Of a stretch of DNA of 7,938 nucleotides, positions 5,645-7,938 are shown in pieces. The notes beneath the pieces were generated by a model that was given only the letters and a program-made list of their open reading frames with translations, did no database searches and was not told the origin of the DNA. Origin of the DNA: Spirochaetaceae bacterium (GTDB lineage Bacteria; Spirochaetota; Spirochaetia; Treponematales; Breznakiellaceae); assembly GCA_031258335.1 (NCBI GenBank), contig JAIRMY010000105.1, positions 1-7,938 of the forward strand, in the 5' to 3' direction. The translations under genes were made by a program, and so were the position numbers. Every line of letters begins with the position of its first letter. The first letter of the stretch is position 1.

Positions 5645-5674
5645 AATCAGCGAAAATCAGCGGATTTTTTCCGC
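5645..5674. repeat. Tandem 10-mers and short hairpin in the right arm
   Basis: AATCAGCGAA (5645-5654) and AATCAGCGGA (5655-5664) are adjacent 10-bp units differing at one base. The second runs into GCGGA-TTTTT-TCCGC (5660-5674), a 5-bp stem with an all-T loop. The AATCAGCG word also occurs, on the minus strand, in the inverted repeat at 2201-2231, which links the two loci. Confidence 0.5.
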
Positions 5675-5718
5675 ATTTAATGCTAAAAGTAAAACTGTTG
5701 TTGCCACACCGGTAATAA

Positions 5719-5748
5719 TTGACTAATATCCTGGTACTCGTATATGAT
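5719..5748 (+). promoter_or_regulatory. Promoter of the tRNA-Arg transcription unit
   Basis: TTGACT (5719-5724) and TATGAT (5743-5748), each five of six to consensus, are separated by 18 bp. The start point near 5755 would give a leader of about six bases before the mature tRNA. No separate promoter is seen between the tRNA and the following coding gene, so this one probably also drives the CNB protein and the gene after it. Confidence 0.65.
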
Positions 5749-5760
5749 TAAGAAAAGAAA

Positions 5761-5833
5761 GGTCCAGTAGCTCAGTGGATAGAGCGGCCGCCTCCTAAGC
5801 GGCAGGTCGGCCGTTCGATCCGGCCCTGGATCA
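5761..5833 (+). tRNA. tRNA-Arg (anticodon CCT)
   Basis: A complete 73-nt cloverleaf. The acceptor stem GGTCCAG pairs with CTGGATC (5826-5832) with one G-U pair. The D stem is GCTC/GAGC. The anticodon stem GCCGC/GCGGC encloses the loop CTCCTAA with anticodon CCT, reading AGG. A 5-nt variable loop is followed by the T stem GGCCG/CGGCC with the loop TTCGATC. The D loop has the G-G-A that supplies A20, a known arginine identity base. The discriminator is A5833, and CCA is not encoded (GAT follows), so it must be added after processing. A coding gene begins only 14 nt later. Confidence 0.97.
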
Positions 5834-5847
5834 GATACAGGAGCATT

Positions 5848-6780
5848 ATGCCTATAGACGAAACTTTTTCCATTGTCAATTTTCCACGTGGAGCGACAAT
5901 ATCTACGCCTACAGGGATGCCCAGCGAACGTTTCTATGTGATACGCAGCGGTAAAGTGCGTGTTTCCAGTACGTCAAAAATCTTGTTTGAGGGCAGAGAA
6001 CGCCTGGAGCAGGGAGATTTTTTTTCCGTCGCGGCAACATTGGCGCGTAGGCCGAGCAGTATAACCGCCGTTGCGGAAACAGACGTTACACTTATGGAAG
6101 TAAGCAAAGTCAACTTCGCTGTCTTGATTGACAAGAATCTACCGGTGAGTACAAAAATATTAAAATACTTGTCCGCTCGCCTGCGCATTTTGAACGAAGA
6201 ACTTATTTACGGTAAAATAGAAGCGAACCATGAACCTGATTTGTCCCATCTGTACAATTTTGCCATTTATTTTCTGAAGCGGAATATTTTTCGCAGCGCA
6301 TACTGCGCGTTTTATCAGTATTTGAAGTACTGCCCTGACGGCAGTCATACAAAAAAAGCCAAAGAGTATGTTGACAAGCTGGCATCGTATGCGCTCGGCA
6401 TAAGGTTTGATTTTGACGACAGGGACATTACCCGCGCGTATCCAATAGATTCTGCTATTTTTTTTGAAGGAGAACCGAGTACCGGAATGTTCATCATCCG
6501 CAAGGGTTCAATTAAGATAATAAAAATTGTTGACGATAAAGAAGTAACGCTGGCCGTCCTTAAAAGCGGAGATATAATGGGCGAGATGGGGCTTATAGAT
6601 TCAAAACCGCGCTCGGCGACGGCTATCGCCTGTGAAGACTGCGAAATTATGAGCATAGCGAATACCGCTTATCTGCCCATTCTAAAAGATGGCGTAAGCA
6701 TAACCGAGAAAATTTGCGTAACATTATCAAAACGTATCTGCGCCATGCAGGATAGACTTAACGGAGTTAAACTTTCATAA
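5848..6780 (+). CDS. Protein with two cyclic-nucleotide-binding-like domains, no DNA-binding domain
   Basis: A probable cytosolic sensor of 310 residues. The N-terminal CNB domain (about 8-110) has the barrel pattern R-F-Y-V-I-R-S-G-K-V-R-V and L-E-Q-G-D-F-F but lacks the G-E of the phosphate-binding cassette. A helical middle (about 130-180, L-Y-N-F-A-I-Y-F-L-K-R-N and A-F-Y-Q-Y-L-K-Y-C-P) looks like a TPR-type hairpin. The C-terminal CNB domain (about 187-305) has the intact cassette G-D-I-M-G-E-M-G-L-I-D-S-K-P-R-S-A-T-A, with E246 and R255 placed as in cAMP/cGMP binders. No helix-turn-helix follows, so it is not a CRP/FNR regulator; signalling by protein contact is more likely. The ATG has AGGAG four bases upstream (5839-5843). 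It stands 14 nt after tRNA-Arg with no terminator or promoter between, and the next gene starts directly after its stop codon. Partner and ligand are unknown. Confidence 0.85.
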   Translation: MPIDETFSIVNFPRGATISTPTGMPSERFYVIRSGKVRVSSTSKILFEGRERLEQGDFFSVAATLARRPSSITAVAETDVTLMEVSKVNFAVLIDKNLPVSTKILKYLSARLRILNEELIYGKIEANHEPDLSHLYNFAIYFLKRNIFRSAYCAFYQYLKYCPDGSHTKKAKEYVDKLASYALGIRFDFDDRDITRAYPIDSAIFFEGEPSTGMFIIRKGSIKIIKIVDDKEVTLAVLKSGDIMGEMGLIDSKPRSATAIACEDCEIMSIANTAYLPILKDGVSITEKICVTLSKRICAMQDRLNGVKLS

Positions 6781-7380
6781 GTGTTTATTTGCAAAAAATC
6801 GTCAACCTTTGCCATATTTTTACTGTTCAGTTTTTTTTCATACAACATTGCAGCGCAGGAAGACGGCGATCTTGCCGTGGAAACTCCGCCTGAATCAGGC
6901 CGCGATGCGGAGACAGCGGCTTTGCCTCGTTCTTTTCGCGGGTTTACCCTTGGGATGAGTCTTGAAGAACTTAAATCCGCCCTTTCCGGAGACGCCGAAT
7001 TTGTCTTTCGCGGGGACCGGGATGTTTCATTCCTGCCGGGCTCGAATCAGAATCTTGTTGACAGCACGGGGCGCGGCATGATAAAACGGGCTTTTTTCCA
7101 GATAAAAGACGATGCCGTTTTTGTTATGACTTTTGAAATGAACACGGACAAGATAGACCACTACTCTGTATTTACGGCATTTTCCGCCAAATACGGCGGC
7201 CCGCTTGCCCTCGACCCGAGACAGTCGGAATGGGAAGACGGTGAAACCCGGGTATATATTGAGCGTCCTTTGACGGTAAAATATATTGATAAAATTGTCT
7301 TTGACGGCATCGTATCGGAATCCCGCGCCGCGGAATCTTCCGCAATAATACTGCGCGAGGAATTTCTTGAAGATTTTTAA
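6781..7380 (+). CDS. Small secreted or periplasmic protein of unknown function
   Basis: 199 residues from a GTG directly after the TAA of the CNB gene (TAAGTG). The start is accepted because it gives a complete signal peptide: K-K, a hydrophobic run to about residue 20, and a likely signal peptidase I site after I-A-A (25). There is no lipobox cysteine. GGAG at 6763-6766 is rather far (14 nt), so translation may be coupled to the upstream gene. After an acidic linker (26-48), the recognisable segment is F-R-G-F-T-L-G-M-S-L-E-E-L-K-S-A-L (52-68), a pattern found in small envelope proteins where it precedes a beta-rich fold. The rest alternates beta-type strands (A-F-F-Q-I-K, V-F-V-M-T-F-E-M) and a Y-G-G-P-L segment near 138-142. 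I do not recognise a named family. The tight junction suggests a functional link with the CNB protein. Confidence 0.75.
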   Translation: MFICKKSSTFAIFLLFSFFSYNIAAQEDGDLAVETPPESGRDAETAALPRSFRGFTLGMSLEELKSALSGDAEFVFRGDRDVSFLPGSNQNLVDSTGRGMIKRAFFQIKDDAVFVMTFEMNTDKIDHYSVFTAFSAKYGGPLALDPRQSEWEDGETRVYIERPLTVKYIDKIVFDGIVSESRAAESSAIILREEFLEDF

Positions 7381-7407
7381 TTGAACCGGCAGGGGGTGTT
7401 GAGTGGA

Positions 7408-7938
7408 TTATTCAAGCAGGGAAAGGGCAGTTTTTACTATCTCGTCAAGGCCCGCAAGCGCCCCGCTGCCGGAGTCCCCGCAGGCCAAGTCCCCCAGAGC
7501 GGGCCCCGTGAAAAAAAAACCGCCGGCCTTTAACTTTTCGACATTGCCCCGGACTATAGGGTTTTCCCACATTGCCGTGTTCATAGCGGGGCAGATCAAG
7601 ACGGGTTTACCGGTCATCGCCATAATAACTGTGGTTAGCATATCATCCGCTATGCCTGAGGCGAGCTTCCCTATGACGTTTGCCGTGGCAGGCGCAATGA
7701 CGGCAAGGCTTGAGCCTTTTGCCAGTGAAATATGGCGGACATCCTCGTAAAATACATCTTCAAACATATCGGTATACACCTTGTGCCGGGTGAGCGTTTG
7801 AAACGTGAGCGGCGTTATGAACCGCGCCGCGTTTTTTGTCATTATAACCTGTACGGAAATGTTTTGTTTTACAAATAGGCGGGTAAGTTCCGCGGCCTTG
7901 TACGCCGCTATGCCGCCTGTAACCCCAAGCAAAATATT
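7408..7938 (-). CDS. coaC: Phosphopantothenoylcysteine decarboxylase, start cut by window edge
   Basis: An FMN-dependent enzyme of coenzyme A synthesis that decarboxylates 4'-phosphopantothenoylcysteine to phosphopantetheine. The gene runs off the right edge: in frame the visible sequence begins N-I-L-L-G-V-T-G-G-I-A-A-Y-K-A, so the real start codon is a few codons beyond 7938. A TTG at 7932 would lose the first strand and is not the start. Of 176 visible residues (counted from that N), key positions are the flavin-binding G-G-I-A-A-Y-K, the catalytic His of D-V-R-H-I-S-L-A (H69), P-A-M-N-x-x-M-W with the catalytic Asn (N120), and the L-A-C-G-D-S-G-S-G clamp with the catalytic Cys (C153). The protein stops at the end of this domain, so it is a stand-alone CoaC rather than the common CoaBC fusion; the ligase would have to be encoded elsewhere. 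It converges with the secreted-protein gene across 27 bp. Confidence 0.92.
   Translation of the reverse strand, partial: NILLGVTGGIAAYKAAELTRLFVKQNISVQVIMTKNAARFITPLTFQTLTRHKVYTDMFEDVFYEDVRHISLAKGSSLAVIAPATANVIGKLASGIADDMLTTVIMAMTGKPVLICPAMNTAMWENPIVRGNVEKLKAGGFFFTGPALGDLACGDSGSGALAGLDEIVKTALSLLE

Larger units (their letters stand above)
5299..5697. repeat. Large imperfect inverted-repeat element filling the intergenic region
   Basis: About 400 bp between the two divergent transcription units, with no credible gene. The left arm (5299 to about 5442) is matched in reverse by the right arm (about 5567-5697). The ends share TTTTACTTTTA (5302-5312) and its perfect reverse complement (5684-5694), extendable to 14 bp with one mismatch. 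Further in, both arms have an AAAAAAT tract, then CAGATT/CTGATT words, then a G-run with TCCGCGAAT and further CGCGAAT units (5386-5414 against 5586-5613, about 23 of 29 columns matching by eye), then AACCCCATACTC (5431-5442) against the reverse of 5567-5578. The centre holds a small hairpin and a direct repeat. No flanking target-site duplication was found. It could be a degenerate MITE-like element, a structured RNA locus, or a protein-binding array. Confidence 0.6.

Noticed and set aside
5299..5697. CRISPR array or intact insertion sequence
   Set aside because: Units are 10 bp and gapless without spacers, there is no transposase frame, and no target-site duplication flanks the ends.
5848..6780. 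CRP/FNR-type transcription factor
   Set aside because: Neither CNB domain is followed by a helix-turn-helix, and the protein ends soon after the second barrel's last helix.
7930..7932. TTG as start of the decarboxylase gene
   Set aside because: In-frame codons continue to the window edge and restore the conserved N-I-L-L-G-V-T-G-G start, so the gene is simply cut.

Overview
The window is about half G+C and densely coding. It looks like accessory and housekeeping territory of a free-living or gut bacterium. The gene families (an EpsC-type serine acetyltransferase, a SEC59/VTE5-like polyprenol kinase, a split CHR transporter, a two-CNB-domain protein without a DNA-binding domain followed by a small secreted protein) would fit a spirochaete of the Treponema group. 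That is an inference from family impressions, not a sequence match.

Left part (1-5241): every gene is on the minus strand. In transcription order they are polyprenol/dolichol-kinase-like protein, CHR transporter N-half, CHR transporter C-half (4-nt overlap), an orphan LivK-type lipoprotein, serine O-acetyltransferase (cysE), cob(I)alamin adenosyltransferase (cobO/btuR), cobU, and the first 14 codons of a family-2 glycosyltransferase that runs off the left edge. Candidate promoters stand before the kinase, livK and the glycosyltransferase. This suggests three units: kinase-chrN-chrC; livK (with or without readthrough into cysE-cobO-cobU); and the glycosyltransferase. cysE, cobO and cobU are spaced 12 and 2 nt apart and look co-translated. 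A 10-bp-stem inverted repeat lies between livK and cysE.

Middle (5242-5760): 519 bp without a gene. Most of it (about 5299-5697) is one large imperfect inverted repeat. It has 11-bp perfect ends, internal 10-bp tandem units, a 9-bp hairpin and a direct repeat near its centre. The inverted repeat between livK and cysE carries related sequence, so this appears to be a dispersed repeat family. It is the most unusual structure in the window.

Right part (5761-7938): on the plus strand a strong promoter drives tRNA-Arg(CCU). Only 14 nt after the tRNA comes a 310-residue protein with two cyclic-nucleotide-binding-like domains, and directly after its stop a small secreted protein of unknown function. 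The three look like one tRNA-mRNA transcription unit. A convergent minus-strand gene for phosphopantothenoylcysteine decarboxylase (coaC type, not fused to coaB) enters from the right edge with its first few codons cut off.

The window holds pieces of separate pathways: cobalamin salvage (cobU, cobO), cysteine synthesis (cysE), coenzyme A synthesis (coaC) and isoprenoid or lipid-carrier chemistry (the polyprenol kinase). No single new multi-gene system is evident. The features most worth following up are the palindromic element, the tRNA-CNB transcription unit and the uncharacterised CNB/secreted-protein pair.
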